A DNA stretch of 64,000 bases from Cornus controversa (lineage: Eukaryota; Streptophyta; Magnoliopsida; Cornales; Cornaceae), in NCBI GenBank assembly GCA_026545225.1, contig CM048849.1, positions 56,439,836-56,503,835 of the forward strand, in the 5' to 3' direction. Position 1 is the stretch's first letter, and each line of letters starts with the position of its first letter. The notes below the pieces were generated by a model, which saw only the letters and a list, made by a program, of their open reading frames with translations, searched no databases and was not told the DNA's origin. Of the stretch, positions 1 through 11,033 are shown piece by piece. The position numbers and the translations under genes were made by a program.

Positions 1-1357
1 TACTTGCCAGTGTTACTGCATTGGGCGTCATTTGCTCATGAAGCAACCACCGGAAAATTCCTAAAGCATCAATATTCATCCCATTAAGGACATACCCTGA
101 AATCATAGCTGTGCAAATGACAACATCTGTGGCAGCACTCTGGTTGAAAACGTTACGCGCCATCTCTGTGTCCCTGCACTTGAAGTATATATCAATAAGT
201 GCACTCTTCAAAAACACATCCAAAGGAACACCATGTCTTACAATATAACCGTGAACCTCCTTACCTCTATTTAAACTTGCGGATTCAGCAATTGACGGAA
301 GAAAACTAGCAAATGTGATCGAGTCCGGTTTGACACCGGCAGAGATCATCTCACAGAACAAATCTGAAGCCTGACACATGAGCCCATTTTGGACATACCC
401 GCCAATCATCCCATTCCAAGGAACTAAATCGGTCTTTGGTATTGTCTCAAACAACTTACGCGCATCAAGCAAGCGACGGCATTTAGAATACATTGCAAGC
501 AATGTGTTGGCCACTGGAGAATCCATCTCCAATCCATATCTAGTAACAAGCCCATGAAGCTGAGTGCCAAATTTAATCATTGATTCCAAGCCACATACAG
601 ACAATATACATGCATATGTTACCGAATTGGGCCTAATTTCGGTGTTTCTCATCTCCCTAAACAACCCAATAACATTTTCTGAGTCTCCATTTTTAACATA
701 ACCATTAAGCATTACATTCCACAAAACACTATCTCTCTGAATCAACTTGTCAAACAAGTGACGTGCGTCATCAATACAATCATTGTCGGCATAGAATTTA
801 ATCAGAGCACTGCCCACAAACACATCCATCTCAAAACCCATCAACCGAATTGTTCCGTGAATCGATTTACCCAAATGCACAGCACTCAGAGCACCACAGG
901 CCTTAATTACATAAGGAAAAGTATATTTATCAGGACAAGTACCGCAACCCAACATCTTAAAGTAAAACAACAATGCGAAATCAAAGCGACCCATCAGTGT
1001 ACAGGCTCTAATCATCCAATTCCAAGGCGAAGCGTGCCACAATTCAAGTTGATAAAACATGTTCCTGGCATCCAAGAAGCTGCGTGAAAGAACATACATA
1101 CCCAAAATCTTTGTGCCCAGAAGACTTGTGAAGTCAATTCCATGGACAATGATCTGGGCGTGAACTTGTTGGCCTTGTTGAAGAACAGAATGGTCTGGAC
1201 AAGCTTGCAAGATTGATGCAAGTTTGCTTGCTAAAGCCTCCTCAGTGTTGGGGGAAAATCCCAATGGTTTTGTAATGTTTGCCTGAACGGAGTTAGGGAT
1301 CAATCCAGTAATATATGAAAAACTTCTATAGATTGAGTATAGATTTTTGTGATTCAT
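1..1357 (-). CDS. PLS-type pentatricopeptide repeat protein, At4g21300-like, N-terminal part
   Basis: An open frame runs from an ATG at 1357 to the left edge (452 codons) with no stop, so the C-terminus lies outside the window. The start MNHKNLYSIYRSF gives a short basic, Ser/Tyr-rich leader of the kind used for organelle import. Repeats then follow in the P-L-S pattern, with phrases such as GQQVHAQIIVHG, FVGSALIKFY, VLWNVMLNGYVKNG and DLVPWNGMIGGYVQNG. PLS-class PPR proteins bind organellar RNA, usually for editing or processing. The order and wording of the repeats resemble Arabidopsis At4g21300 as I remember it; whether an E or DYW domain follows cannot be seen. No intron is needed in the visible part. 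Antisense and plus-strand short frames inside it are shadows. Confidence 0.93.
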   Translation of the reverse strand, partial: MNHKNLYSIYRSFSYITGLIPNSVQANITKPLGFSPNTEEALASKLASILQACPDHSVLQQGQQVHAQIIVHGIDFTSLLGTKILGMYVLSRSFLDARNMFYQLELWHASPWNWMIRACTLMGRFDFALLFYFKMLGCGTCPDKYTFPYVIKACGALSAVHLGKSIHGTIRLMGFEMDVFVGSALIKFYADNDCIDDARHLFDKLIQRDSVLWNVMLNGYVKNGDSENVIGLFREMRNTEIRPNSVTYACILSVCGLESMIKFGTQLHGLVTRYGLEMDSPVANTLLAMYSKCRRLLDARKLFETIPKTDLVPWNGMIGGYVQNGLMCQASDLFCEMISAGVKPDSITFASFLPSIAESASLNRGKEVHGYIVRHGVPLDVFLKSALIDIYFKCRDTEMARNVFNQSAATDVVICTAMISGYVLNGMNIDALGIFRWLLHEQMTPNAVTLAS

Positions 1358-2185
1358 TTTGATTAAAAAAATGCATCTTTTCACATTGAGAGACTGAAAT
1401 TTTCTGGTTTGGGATATTAGACTTTCTTCCTATCTGAAGCGATCATAAATATACTAGTGGAGGAAGCCAGCAAAGTTAAAGCTTAGCTATGTTCTGCAAT
1501 GGTCATTAAATCTGTGTGTGTGTGTGTGTTTTATTTTCCCCTAAGGTCAAATAGGTTCTAGTGTCTATTTGCCCATGCCATATTCAACATATGCTACAAT
1601 TCCTTTGCAATTGCGGAATTGAAAAAATTAGATATTAAATGAAATGAATTTGAATGAAGAAAAATGGGAAATGTCTCTTAAATTTTTTTAAAACAATTCT
1701 TTTACCTTTTAATATTGAAAAAGAAGAGAACGAAAACTGGGTTAATAGGATATGTTTTTTATAGAATAATTTTTTTATAATTTTTCTAAAACTATTTTCC
1801 GGATTTCTTAAATAAAAAAAATTAGATAAGTAAACAAAACGAGTACTAGACCCTTTCTAGGACTGGAGAACAACCAAGTTCAAACTAAATAGTCAATTGT
1901 TAAATTTAATGTTTACATGATTTGGATGCTTAATTTGAAGCTTAAAATAGGTGGGTGGCGAAAATTAGTTGATTGCGCAAAAAAAAGAAGGCGGCAGAAC
2001 CTTTATTAGTGTAAAAGCTCTCTTATGGCTTGCGTGATGTTCCACTGAGTCTCTTTTAAGAAAGAAACATGTGTTTAGAGGGATTAAATCATGATTAATG
2101 AAACCGATGACACGTGAAAAGAAACTGAAAAATTAAAGCGCATAGATGTGCCTTGATTGCCCAATTAATATATTGAATTGATGGT

Positions 2186-2222
<37 letters not shown>

Positions 2223-2651
2223 AGATCCGATTGATGTGTGTAATAAGAAAGTAGAGAAAGAGAAAAAAAAAAGGTAATCAGAGTGCAGCAGAAAATGGGT
2301 ATGGCAGCCTTGGTGATGATGTTCATGGGAGTGTGAAAAGGAGAAGAAAAGCCAAGAAGACGTGAATGTTGGTAATGTAACTGCAATTAAAGTGGGTTCA
2401 TTGGACTTAATTTTTTTATTTATTTAATATTTTATATTATAATCTAAGATGACGTGTTCAAATATAATTGGATCACATCATTGATTAGTAGATGATACAT
2501 ACTCACTGATGAATAGATAAATGATACATATTACACTTTTTATAAGTTCTAACATTTTATCAAACTAAATGAATTTCATTAAAGGATGAAGTGAAAATTT
2601 AATCAAACTGGATTTCTCTCTCTCTAATTTTTCTCTATTTTTTTTATATTT

Positions 2652-2695
<44 letters not shown>

Positions 2696-3593
2696 TTTGC
2701 ACTCTCCCAACTTCTCTTCATCTTTCCTGGATGTTTATTTAAAATTCAACTATGTAAAAAATACCAAATCAAAATAAAATTATAGAAAACTTGAAGTGTA
2801 TTATGTGTTTATCTAATTATTCACATGTAGACAGTGGTGAAAATTAGAGTTGAGTTCCAAGCTTATGTTAAAGAAATCAGACTCTTTTTTTTTTTTTTTT
2901 TTGTAGTTTCTAGTATCAATTTTTTGAAGATTTAATGGAAATGTTCTTTCAAAGGAAGATACGCATAGAAATTTTAATTCGAATTACAAGTTATTGAGTT
3001 ATATATTAGGATTTTGATTCTATAATAATAAGTTTTTTATTTATTCTCTTTTTCCTTTCATGTATTCTATCAAAATAATTACTTTTAAAATATAAAAAGT
3101 TGTCAAATAATCAACCACGTAATGCCAAATAATCAGTCACCTAATTCGAGATACTAATTCATGAATTTTATTAAAGAAATTTAGCATTTTTCTTTAAAAA
3201 GTAACAATGACACACCAACCATGCATCAAGAGGAAAAGATTATCTCTATAATTGCATTATTACTTTCGTCCCAATACCATGTAATAATTTCTCATTTAAA
3301 CACATACGCATACATATGCATATGGGAATGTTAGTTGGTTAATTGGGGTGTCCTTTCTTCTCTTTTAGCAAGAAAGAAAGATAATACAATCAATCAATTA
3401 ATCCTAATGCCAAAAAGTAAGCTAAAGTATGTTTCCACCTTCCTCCTTTAATAAAGAAGTATGTCTCACCGATGTTAATCAGGACAATAGAAATTCAGCT
3501 AATTATATATTATGTGCCTAGTAATTGAAAAAATACAAGCTATTCTAAGAGTAGTATTCTTTGATATAGTATATATATCTACTCTGGCGGATG
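1358..3593. other. Intergenic, no gene seen
   Basis: This is the region upstream of the PPR gene on the minus strand. It is AT-rich, with a (GA)n tract at about 2185-2220, a (TA)n array at about 2654-2687 followed by a T run, and a T run near 2885-2903. A 73-codon minus frame at 2165-2386 has low-complexity FSLSLSLSF content produced by the GA tract and no family signature. I see no supported gene here. Confidence 0.6.
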
Positions 3594-3598
3594 GTTAA

Positions 3599-3948
3599 TG
3601 ATGGGATATTTGACTCTAATTGTATTTTATGTGACGTGGGCGATCGTGATTCGCATGACATGGATGAGAGGTGAATATTGACCACGACTCTCCGATCTCC
3701 AGATAGGTTTGGGAATTGAATGGTTAGTCCCTTACTTGTATACAATCTCATCTGACTTCTAGAAATACAGGGGCGATCCATATTTCAGGTATGCAATTAA
3801 TACCTTTTACGTGTCTTTACAACTTCTTAAGCCCTTCTGATTTCTAATTTGATCGTCAGAATGTAGTCGACCTGCACCACGCCAATGTCCTTTTTATCTT
3901 TTTCAGGTTAGCGTTGACCCGGATTGTGAGACGATTTCTGTATCATCA
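3599..3948 (+). repeat. 5' LTR of the Gypsy element
   Basis: This 350-bp repeat aligns along its length with 7050-7866 once the 445-bp insert in the latter is removed. It starts TGATGGGATATTTGACTC and ends CTGTATCATCA. It keeps the unoccupied octamer GAATGGTT at 3718-3725, which marks where the hAT-type element entered the other LTR. The two LTRs differ at many positions, so the insertion is not recent. Confidence 0.9.
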
Positions 3949-4737
3949 GTTGGTATCGTCTGTGGGAACGATCACGAATTTGATTGTTCTACACGAAGCA
4001 TGATGCACCTAAAATCTGGGTTAGAAACCGGAGTTGGTCCTGACCCTCCTACTGGTCACAACCTGCTAGCTGGTCAGAATCCTCTTGCCAGCCACAACCC
4101 TCCAGCCGGCTAAGATCCTCCTGTCGATCACAACTCGACTGCCGATCTAGATCCCCCGTTCGCGAAGACGACATCCCAAGGGCTTTGGAGTGTCAGAATC
4201 CCTGAGTGGGAGAAGAAGACGTGTAGGCCCCTGGTCATGGAGACTTGCTTGGAGTGCGTCTCGGAGCGCTAAATGACCAGGAGTGTGTCGTAGCGTTGGA
4301 ACACTAGATGAACTTGAATCAGAGTCTGATCCAGGTGCTCCAACAAAATGCAGCAATCCAGCAACACTTTCCCCTCGTAGCAATAGTGCCATCGCAAAGT
4401 TACCTTAATCTAGTCAATCCCATAAGGAACTATGTTATGCGAGATAGTGGGATTCTGGCAGATGACGCTGCCCAAAGTCATATGAGAAGTCAGCAAGTTG
4501 GGGCTAATATTCACCCGATTCTGTCTAAAAGAGCTCGTACTCATAGAGATTTGGGGCAGGTAGGGGAAACTTTTTATTATGACATAGAGATGCATGACCT
4601 CAAAGATAAGTTGAAAGTATGGCCCATGCCATGAAGGAGAAGACCTTGCTACAGTGGAGGATCTTCTCCAACAAACCAATCTCCCTTTTACCTCCGGAGT
4701 AATGAGTTGTTCTTTTCTCAACAAGTTTAAGATGTCA

Positions 4738-5235
4738 ATCCTTGAAAACTTTTTGATGGAACCAAAGACCCACTAGACCATTTTGAGACCTACAAGGCTT
4801 TGATGTACCTCCAAGGAGTACCAGACGAGATCATGTGTAAAGCTTTTCTCACTACTTTGAAAGCATCTGCCCGGGCATGGTTCAATAGTCTAAAACCTAC
4901 GACAGTGCATTATTTCAAATAATTGAGCTGGTTGTTTGTAAGCAATTTCATTGTAGCCCGTAGACATAGAAAACCTGCAACCTACTCCTGAACGTAAGGT
5001 AGGGCACGGGAGAATCACTGCGATATTACATCAACCGGTTCAACAGAAAGATGTTGTAAGTTGATGCTTTAAACGACAAGGTAGCAGTTACCATGTTCAT
5101 AGGAGGCCTACAGCCCTCAAAGTTTTTATATTCAATTTCTAAACACCAACCAGAAAGCATGTCAGAGCTACTCATGAAGGCTCAAAAATATATGAATGTT
5201 GAGGATGCATTAGACGCGTGAAAAGAAAAATGAGA
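4738..5235 (+). pseudogene. Decayed gag of the Gypsy element
   Basis: Translation of 4750-4920 gives DGTKDPLDHFETYKALMYL, then LQGVPDEIMCKAFLTTLK and ASARAWFNSLKPTTVHYF. This is the standard plant Gypsy capsid signature. Homology continues after stops with LRYYINRFNRKML and VTMFIGGLQPSKF. Several in-frame stops and shifts interrupt it. A 108-codon open frame at 4308-4634 is probably the upstream, poorly conserved gag leader. Nothing here could be translated into a working capsid. Confidence 0.82.
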
Positions 5236-5283
5236 TGATGATAGAAAGACAGACTCAAGTACAGGTAGAGGCATAACAGTAAT

Positions 5284-5525
5284 CCTTGTTCTGGTACTAC
5301 AACGCCTGAGTCAAGCAGATGAGTTTTCAACTTGGAGACCTAATCCTCCGTGAAGTAACTCAGGTGACCAAACCCCCAGGTATTGAAAAACTAGCTCCTA
5401 ACTGGGAGGGCCTTTGTAGAGTCATCCGAACTCAAAGACATGGGGCATACTAGTTAGAAATATTGGAAGGGAAACAATTGGTCTATCCTTGGAATGCCAA
5501 GCATCTGAGAAAATATTATCAGTAA
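5284..5525 (+). pseudogene. C-terminal tail of Gypsy integrase joined to gag
   Basis: The frame reads SLFWYYNA, stop, VKQMSFQLGDLILREVTQ, then APNWEGLCRVIRTQRHGAY and, after one further stop, WNAKHLRKYYQ and the terminal stop at 5523-5525. This matches the very end of plant Gypsy polyproteins (the GDLVLR to NAxxLKxYY segment). It lies only about 50 bp after the end of recognisable gag, so a deletion of several kilobases removed the rest of pol. The deletion joint is near 5236-5283. Confidence 0.82.
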
Positions 5526-5696
5526 AATTTTTCATAGTTACATTTACTTTATTAGTTTCAGCTGAAATTTAGTTTAGTGTCGTACTTTAGAGCAATAATT
5601 CAGAGGCTTTTTCAAATAACCTCTATTGCTACTTGAACATCAATAAAGTCTCTTTTTGTTTTAAAATTTGTTGGTATAATCAAAACAAAAAATGAA

Positions 5697-6075
5697 CAAT
5701 CGACTCCATTGGGGGCATACTTCATTCAGAGAGTCTTTAATGAAAAAGACAGGATGAATTAATTCCGAGAACATTGTCAATCAACTCTATTGGGGCACAC
5801 CTCGTTCAGTGAGCCTTTAATGAAAAAGATAGAATGAATTAATTCCTAAAACATTATCAATTAACCCCATTGGGGCACACCTCGTTCAGAGGGCCTTTAA
5901 TAAAAAAGGCAGGATGAATTAATTTCGAGAACATTGTCAATCGACCCCATTGGGGCATACTTCATTAAGAGGGCCTTTAATAAAATAGGCGAGATGAATT
6001 AATTCTGAGAATATTATCAACCAACTCCATTGGGACATAACTTATTCAAAGGGGTTTTAACAAATGACGGGACAA
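5697..6075 (+). repeat. About 80-bp tandem repeat, roughly 4.7 copies
   Basis: Units start near 5699, 5778, 5858, 5938 and 6018. Each holds a motif like CCATTGGGGCACACCTCGTT, then CTTTAATAAAAAAGGC, ATGAATTAATTC and GAGAACATTGTCAAT. The last unit is incomplete and more diverged. The array lies between the integrase tail and the antisense frame, in the 3' untranslated part of the element. Confidence 0.87.
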
Positions 6076-6179
6076 ATCCCAAAAAGGCTTTCATAGAAGT
6101 TTTTTAATTCCAACAGGGTATAAAAATATAATAATTTATTACTGCTAAGTTACAGCATGACAGGGAAACAGGGAAGTAG

Positions 6180-6621
6180 CACAAAGCTCATAGGCTTGCT
6201 ACACTGCGAAGTAATAATACTATAAAAATCATCAAAATCAAGGGTCTTGCCCCTCAATATCGTCCAGCTAAAGACAAGAGAAGTCCATTCCTGGGTACAT
6301 ACCCTGTACCAAATCTCAAAAATATTTGAACCCCTCAAGGTAAGATTGGTTACAGATTTTGTTAAATTCAGGCGAATCCTTGAACTGTTTGATGGCTCCC
6401 ACCATCGCCCCAGGCATGTAGGCATTAAGCCTAGCCACTTTATGTTGTTCATGGCAAAGTTGGGAATTGAGGTTGTTGATCTCGCCTACATGAGAGGAGT
6501 GTAGGGATTTTATCTCGGAGTTTAGGTTTTCGCACTTCGTATTAAAACTTGACCTCTCAGTGACAAATGAAGCTCTCTCTCTAGAAAGGGCATTTTCTGT
6601 CCATAAGAGACGATTGGACAC
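6180..6621 (-). pseudogene. Antisense reading frame of the Gypsy element (aORF-like)
   Basis: On the minus strand, 6621-6316 is open and encodes a charged helical stretch (RERASFVTERSSFNTKCENL and onward, a likely coiled coil). It ends in MVGAIKQFKDSPEFNKIC and YLEGFKYF. After the stop the same frame continues as DLVQGMYPGMDFSCL, stop, LDDIEGQDP. A coiled coil followed by a FxxSxEF...Y..GF and YPxxDFS tail is the pattern I recall for proteins encoded antisense in the 3' region of Tat-lineage elements. At least two stops break this copy. The assignment rests on pattern memory, not a search. Confidence 0.6.
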
Positions 6622-7049
6622 ACACTATGTAAATGAGATACTTTGCCAATACACCACAAGGTATAAGAATGTAACAAGAGTACAGAATAAGGGCTACAGA
6701 AGGTTGAGAAGAGACTAACCTTAGCTAAGTTTGCCAAGGAGACTGGATTGACCAACTACCCTAGGCCGGTCACCCAGGATCAGCTAAGGTCGGGTATCCA
6801 GGGTCGGCCACCCAGGAATGGCCAAGACTGGGCATCCAGGGCGACTAAGGCTGGGTACCCAGGACCGATCGACTAAGAGCTGGGTCCAGGGATTCCTTAG
6901 GGTAGGTCTGACTTGGAAACCCGACGAGTTCTGACTAGACAGAGATCAAAGATTTATTTTCTCTTACACATGAGTATGGGTCATAGCCTAACGGGTTAAT
7001 CAAAGTGTTCCTAAGGTTTGACTAGCAACCCTCATGAACATGGGACATC

Positions 7050-7866
7050 TGATAAGATATTTGACTCCAATTGTATTTCATGTGATGTGAACGATTGTGA
7101 TTTGAGTGACATGGATGAGAGGTGAACATTTACTACGACTCTCCTATCTTTAGATAGGCTTGGAAATAGAAAGGTTTAGGAATGTCAACGGGGAGGGTTT
7201 GAGACGGGGCACCCATTTCTCAAACCCGTCCCACGAATAAAAAATTCTTTTCAAACCTGATTCAGGGCGCCCCGCATTAGAGTCGGGGCGGGTTCGAGAC
7301 ACCCCAATATATATATTTTTTAAGAAATATAATGCAAACTTGAACGAATTTACAATAAATTTTGTAAAAAAAATTAAGTATAGATTAATACTTACAAATG
7401 ATAATAAAAAAAATATTGTTAAAATTTAAAATTATCATAACTAATGAAAAAATATAAAAATCATAGTTAATAAAATAATATTTATTTATATATTTATCAT
7501 TAATCGGGGCGGGTTCGGAACTTAGCGGGTTTTAAACTTTTCCCAAACCCACCTCTAACCCGATTAGTATGATCCCAAACCCGTCCCATTAGGGGTGGGG
7601 CGGGTTAAATTGACATCCCTAGAAGAGTTAGTCCCCTACTTGGATATAGTCTCATCTGACTTCTATAAATATAGGGGCGATCCATATTTCAGGTATGCAA
7701 TCAATAACCTCTACGTGCCTTTACAGCTTCTTAAGCCCTTTCAATTTCTGATTTGACCGTTAGAGCGTAGTCGACTGACACCATGCTGGTGTCCTTCCGG
7801 TTACCATTCTCTTGTCTTTTTTAGGTTAGTGTTGACCCGGATCATGCGATGATTTCTGCATCATCA
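7050..7866 (+). repeat. 3' LTR of the Gypsy element, interrupted
   Basis: It begins TGATAAGATATTTGACTC and ends GCATCATCA next to the GTTAA target duplication. Its length of 817 bp is explained by a 350-bp LTR plus a 445-bp nested element at 7177-7621 and small indels. Confidence 0.9.
7177..7621. mobile_element. hAT-type miniature element inside the 3' LTR
   Basis: The ends are inverted repeats, TAGGAATGTCAA on the left and TTGACATCCCTA on the right. Flanking octamers are GAAAGGTT (7169-7176) and GAAGAGTT (7622-7629); the matching empty site in the 5' LTR is GAATGGTT. GC-rich arms (CGGGGCGGGTT types) surround an AT-rich core with no coding capacity. An 8-bp duplication and a TAGGG-type terminus fit non-autonomous hAT elements. 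Confidence 0.85.
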
Positions 7867-7871
7867 GTTAA

Positions 7872-7955
7872 GTAACCAAAAGATTAACCATTGGCTGATC
7901 GAGATCTCACTACATTTCCCATATATGCCAATTTAATTAAAAGTAAATTATATAT

Positions 7956-7992
<37 letters not shown>

Positions 7993-8369
7993 TTCTTTTC
8001 CAGGTTATCGCTTGCTAGCTTCCACTATATATAGCTTTATTGAGAGGCAATTAATTTAATTCACATATTCCTAATTGTGGTAGCATTTGTTCGGTCTATA
8101 AATTTAGCGCAAGGTGTGCCAAAGTCAAATTGACTTTAACGGAGAGAAATCAACCTATCCTTGTATAACATGATTGATTTCTATGAACATATCGATTTTC
8201 ATTATGATCAGATGATGTAAGGAGACAAGCTTACTCCTTTTTTATTATGTTTTAATGTGTGACTAGCTGTTTCAACATTCAAATTAATACGTACGTACCT
8301 TCATCTTTAATAAAGGAGATTGATTTACTACGTAGGTGGTAAAATGACACAAGTTCATAAATTGAGGTA

Positions 8370-8405
<36 letters not shown>

Positions 8406-8565
8406 TGACAACATGCACTTTCTCTCAATCACCGTGAGATATATGGTACATATACATAATTAATCTCCTTTGAAATTTTTCTCACAGATAAAGTTCTTAA
8501 ATATTAATGGAGTATAAAGGTAGAACAAGGACTAGCTAGCTCATTAATTTGTTCTAGCTCATCAA

Positions 8566-8606
<41 letters not shown>

Positions 8607-8703
8607 AATTAAGATCGATCTATGCAAAAGTACTTCATATATGGATAGATTATAGAGTAGCTAGGCGTGAATGAATATGAGCACAAGGAGGAGCAAAAGA
8701 TCA
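7872..8703. other. Intergenic, no gene seen
   Basis: This stretch holds three long (TA)n arrays (about 7960-7989, 8371-8403 and 8570-8602) and AT-rich unique sequence. It is the former promoter side of the receptor-kinase pseudogene that follows. I see nothing coding. Confidence 0.6.
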
Positions 8704-9683
8704 ATGGCAGCACTGCAATAAGACCAACAACTGGTACATTATAAACAAATACTCCAATATGTATTGATGATCTTTCTGCTACTAATAGTAAAGGCCGAAA
8801 CGAGTAGATCATCATCATCGTCAGCTTCTAATTCTTATTCTATGGCAATGCCCAACTACCAAGAGAAATGTAAGAAGGTGAGCATTCCATATCCATTTGG
8901 CACAGGGAAAAGATGTTACCTAAACCATATGTTTGAAGTCACATGCAACGAGTCATCACAATATGCTATATACTCCAACTCTCCTCTATTTGGAGTATCC
9001 ATTAGTGTTCCAAATATCTTTGGATCACTATGTTCGTGTTGATGGTGAGACTAATGTTGTTTGTCACAACATCTCCTCTTGAGACAGTTATGTCTCGGGA
9101 GGAATTATAGTTATAGCCAACCATTCCTCGCTCCCACACCCAAAATAAGTTGATAGCCATAGGATGTGACATCTTTAAATATATAATTGATCAGAAAAGT
9201 GCAGAGTATATAAGTGGTTGTGCATCACTTTGTTATAACACAAGCTGGGCTGGCATTCACGTCCATCTCTTAATTATAATAATAATCAGTCTTCTTACTT
9301 TGGCAATGGTTGCTGCCACACTAGTCTTCCAAAAGAGATCATCTCTTTTTTTATACCCATCCATTCCATTAATATAGATGAACGGTCTTGGGGCTCCAAG
9401 CCATGTACCACTATTTTTATTGCGGATAACAGCTTCTCCAAATTCAACATCGTCTCTAATATTACTCATGCTGGTATCTTGAATGGTGTCTCATTGGTGC
9501 TTGACTGGGCAATTGGGAACATCTCTTGTCATGAAGCTCGCAGAAGAAAAAATTATGCATGTGGCCCTAATAGTGAATGCATAGACTCCAACCGTAGTTA
9601 TGGCATAAGATATTGATGTTGATGTGATAAAGGATACCAAGGGAATCCTTACCTCAAAATTAATAGATGCCAAGGTACGTAAC

Positions 9684-9713
<30 letters not shown>

Positions 9714-9714
<1 letters not shown>

Positions 9715-10810
9715 ATGATCTCTTCCTCACCGGTGAGTAAGAAATTTTATACACACTAAGTATAGTAACCTTTTTTTTTTGGTACGGTAAGTGTATTGAT
9801 AATAAAAAATACAAGAAGCTCCAAAATGAAGGAAGCAATTGTCGAGCTATAGGGAACACCATTGTGATGATACATAAACAAAGAACAAACAAGCAAGAAC
9901 TAAAACATTTGCGAAGCAACAAAAGGAACAATAATGAGACTACATCAAATAACTGTGGTAGAAGAAGTTCAGTTCCTGAGAAGTGTTGGGTCGGGTGGTT
10001 TCCTTGAAGGCCTAATTGTATAGCTTGGAAGATACTATGTTGCTGCAAGTTTTCTAGCTGCAATACAATCCTTAAAGAAACAAGAATGAAGTCTCAATGT
10101 GATAATTTTTGTAATGGATTTGATAATGCTTTGCGTGGATGAGGACTTGTTCTTGATGACTTTGTTGTTCCTCTCAGTCCAAATTGCATAAATGCAGGCT
10201 GCAATGACAAGTTTGTGTGAAAGATGTAAGATGGGGTGAGTCCATTCATTTGAAGCCCAAGTAAGGGTGGACTGCCAAGAATTAAGGTTAGTATGAAAGT
10301 TGCAAAGGTTTTGGAAATGGTTCCAAATGACAGAGGAGAAGGAACATTGAAAAAAGAGGTGGTTGTGATCTTCCTTGGCCACTAAACAAAGTGAGCAACA
10401 ATTTGGGATATGTTTGTAAGCCATAGAGGATTTATCAAGGGTGGAGAGCTTTTCAAGAGCAGCCATCCAGAGAATGAAGCTATGTTTAGGGATGTTATGT
10501 TTGAATCAAATAAGGTTGGGCCAATCCAGAGGAGGGGGAAAGGAAGAGATTTTTTGCATGGTAAATGCAAACGGGAATGGTGATTGATTTAGCCAAAGAA
10601 AACAGTCAGGGGAGGAGATGTTTAGGATAGGAAACTGGTGGGAATCTCTTAATTCTGGAAAGATTCTCTGTAAGGGTCTAAGTATAGTAACATTGGATAT
10701 GATCTAAGTGTAAAAAAGGTAACTTCCAAACATCATTGCAATCATATCCAATATGGTTATCATATATGGTGTGAAAGAATTTCTTACTCACCAGTGAACA
10801 AGAGATCATT
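9714..10810. mobile_element. Foldback MITE of about 175 bp, split by a LINE
   Basis: The left arm near 9714-9757 (AATGATCTCTTCCTCACCGG, then TGAGTAAGAAATT) is inverted on the right at about 10765-10810. The reverse complement of the right arm reads AATGATCTCTTGTTCACTGG, then TGAGTAAGAAATT. Without the LINE and one target duplicate the element is about 175 bp. It sits between a (TA)n tract and a (TG)n/(TA)n tract, so its own target duplication, perhaps TA, cannot be resolved. Confidence 0.75.
9770..10677 (-). mobile_element. 5'-truncated LINE (non-LTR retrotransposon) with RT zinc-binding tail
   Basis: A perfect 14-bp duplication, CTAAGTATAGTAAC, stands at 9756-9769 and 10678-10691. On the minus strand the insert ends in a short poly-A (the T run at 9771-9780). 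Its coding part, about 10600-10035, reads IPKHSFILWMAALEKLSTLD and then CCSLCLVAKEDHNHLFFQC. This is the zinc-binding domain at the end of plant LINE reverse transcriptases (zf-RVT), followed by WNHF and WTERNNKV. Only the last ~0.9 kb of the LINE is present, typical of incomplete reverse transcription. It lies inside the foldback MITE. Confidence 0.92.
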
Positions 10811-10814
10811 TCTC

Positions 10815-10845
<31 letters not shown>

Positions 10846-11033
10846 CATCTTATTTTGAAAAAAGAAAATATATTTCAACTTATTTTTAACATAAAATCAT
10901 AATAAATTAAGCTAGTTGATTAATATTCCACACCAGTTGCTCTATTTTTGAGCTTTCTTTTGCGTGTTGTTAGTTTAATTTGCTTCTTAGTGATCATCTT
11001 ATTTGCTTTATCGATCTGGGCCTCTGCTACTCA

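Larger units (their letters stand above)
3599..7866 (+). mobile_element. Ty3/Gypsy LTR retrotransposon, internally deleted, probably Tat lineage
   Basis: Two LTRs (3599-3948 and 7050-7866) begin TGAT and end ATCATCA. The whole element is flanked by the identical pentamer GTTAA at 3594-3598 and 7867-7871, a 5-bp target duplication. Directly after the 5' LTR comes TTGGTATCGTCTGTGGGAAC, which resembles the primer-binding region common in plant Gypsy elements. Inside are a decayed gag, then immediately the C-terminal end of integrase, an 80-bp tandem repeat, and an antisense frame next to the 3' LTR. Protease, reverse transcriptase, RNase H and the integrase core are absent, so the copy cannot move by itself. 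The antisense frame near the 3' LTR is a known trait of Tat-lineage elements, so that placement is an inference. Confidence 0.9.

Noticed and set aside
2165-2386. 73-codon minus-strand frame with a hydrophobic middle, like a small secreted peptide
   Set aside because: Half of it is FSLSLSLSF produced by the GA microsatellite; no conserved peptide motif and no supporting gene structure.
9491-10063. 190-codon minus-strand frame, the longest in its area
   Set aside because: It is antisense to the WAK ectodomain and continues through microsatellite and MITE sequence; composition is low-complexity (YIYIYIYIYM) with no domain.
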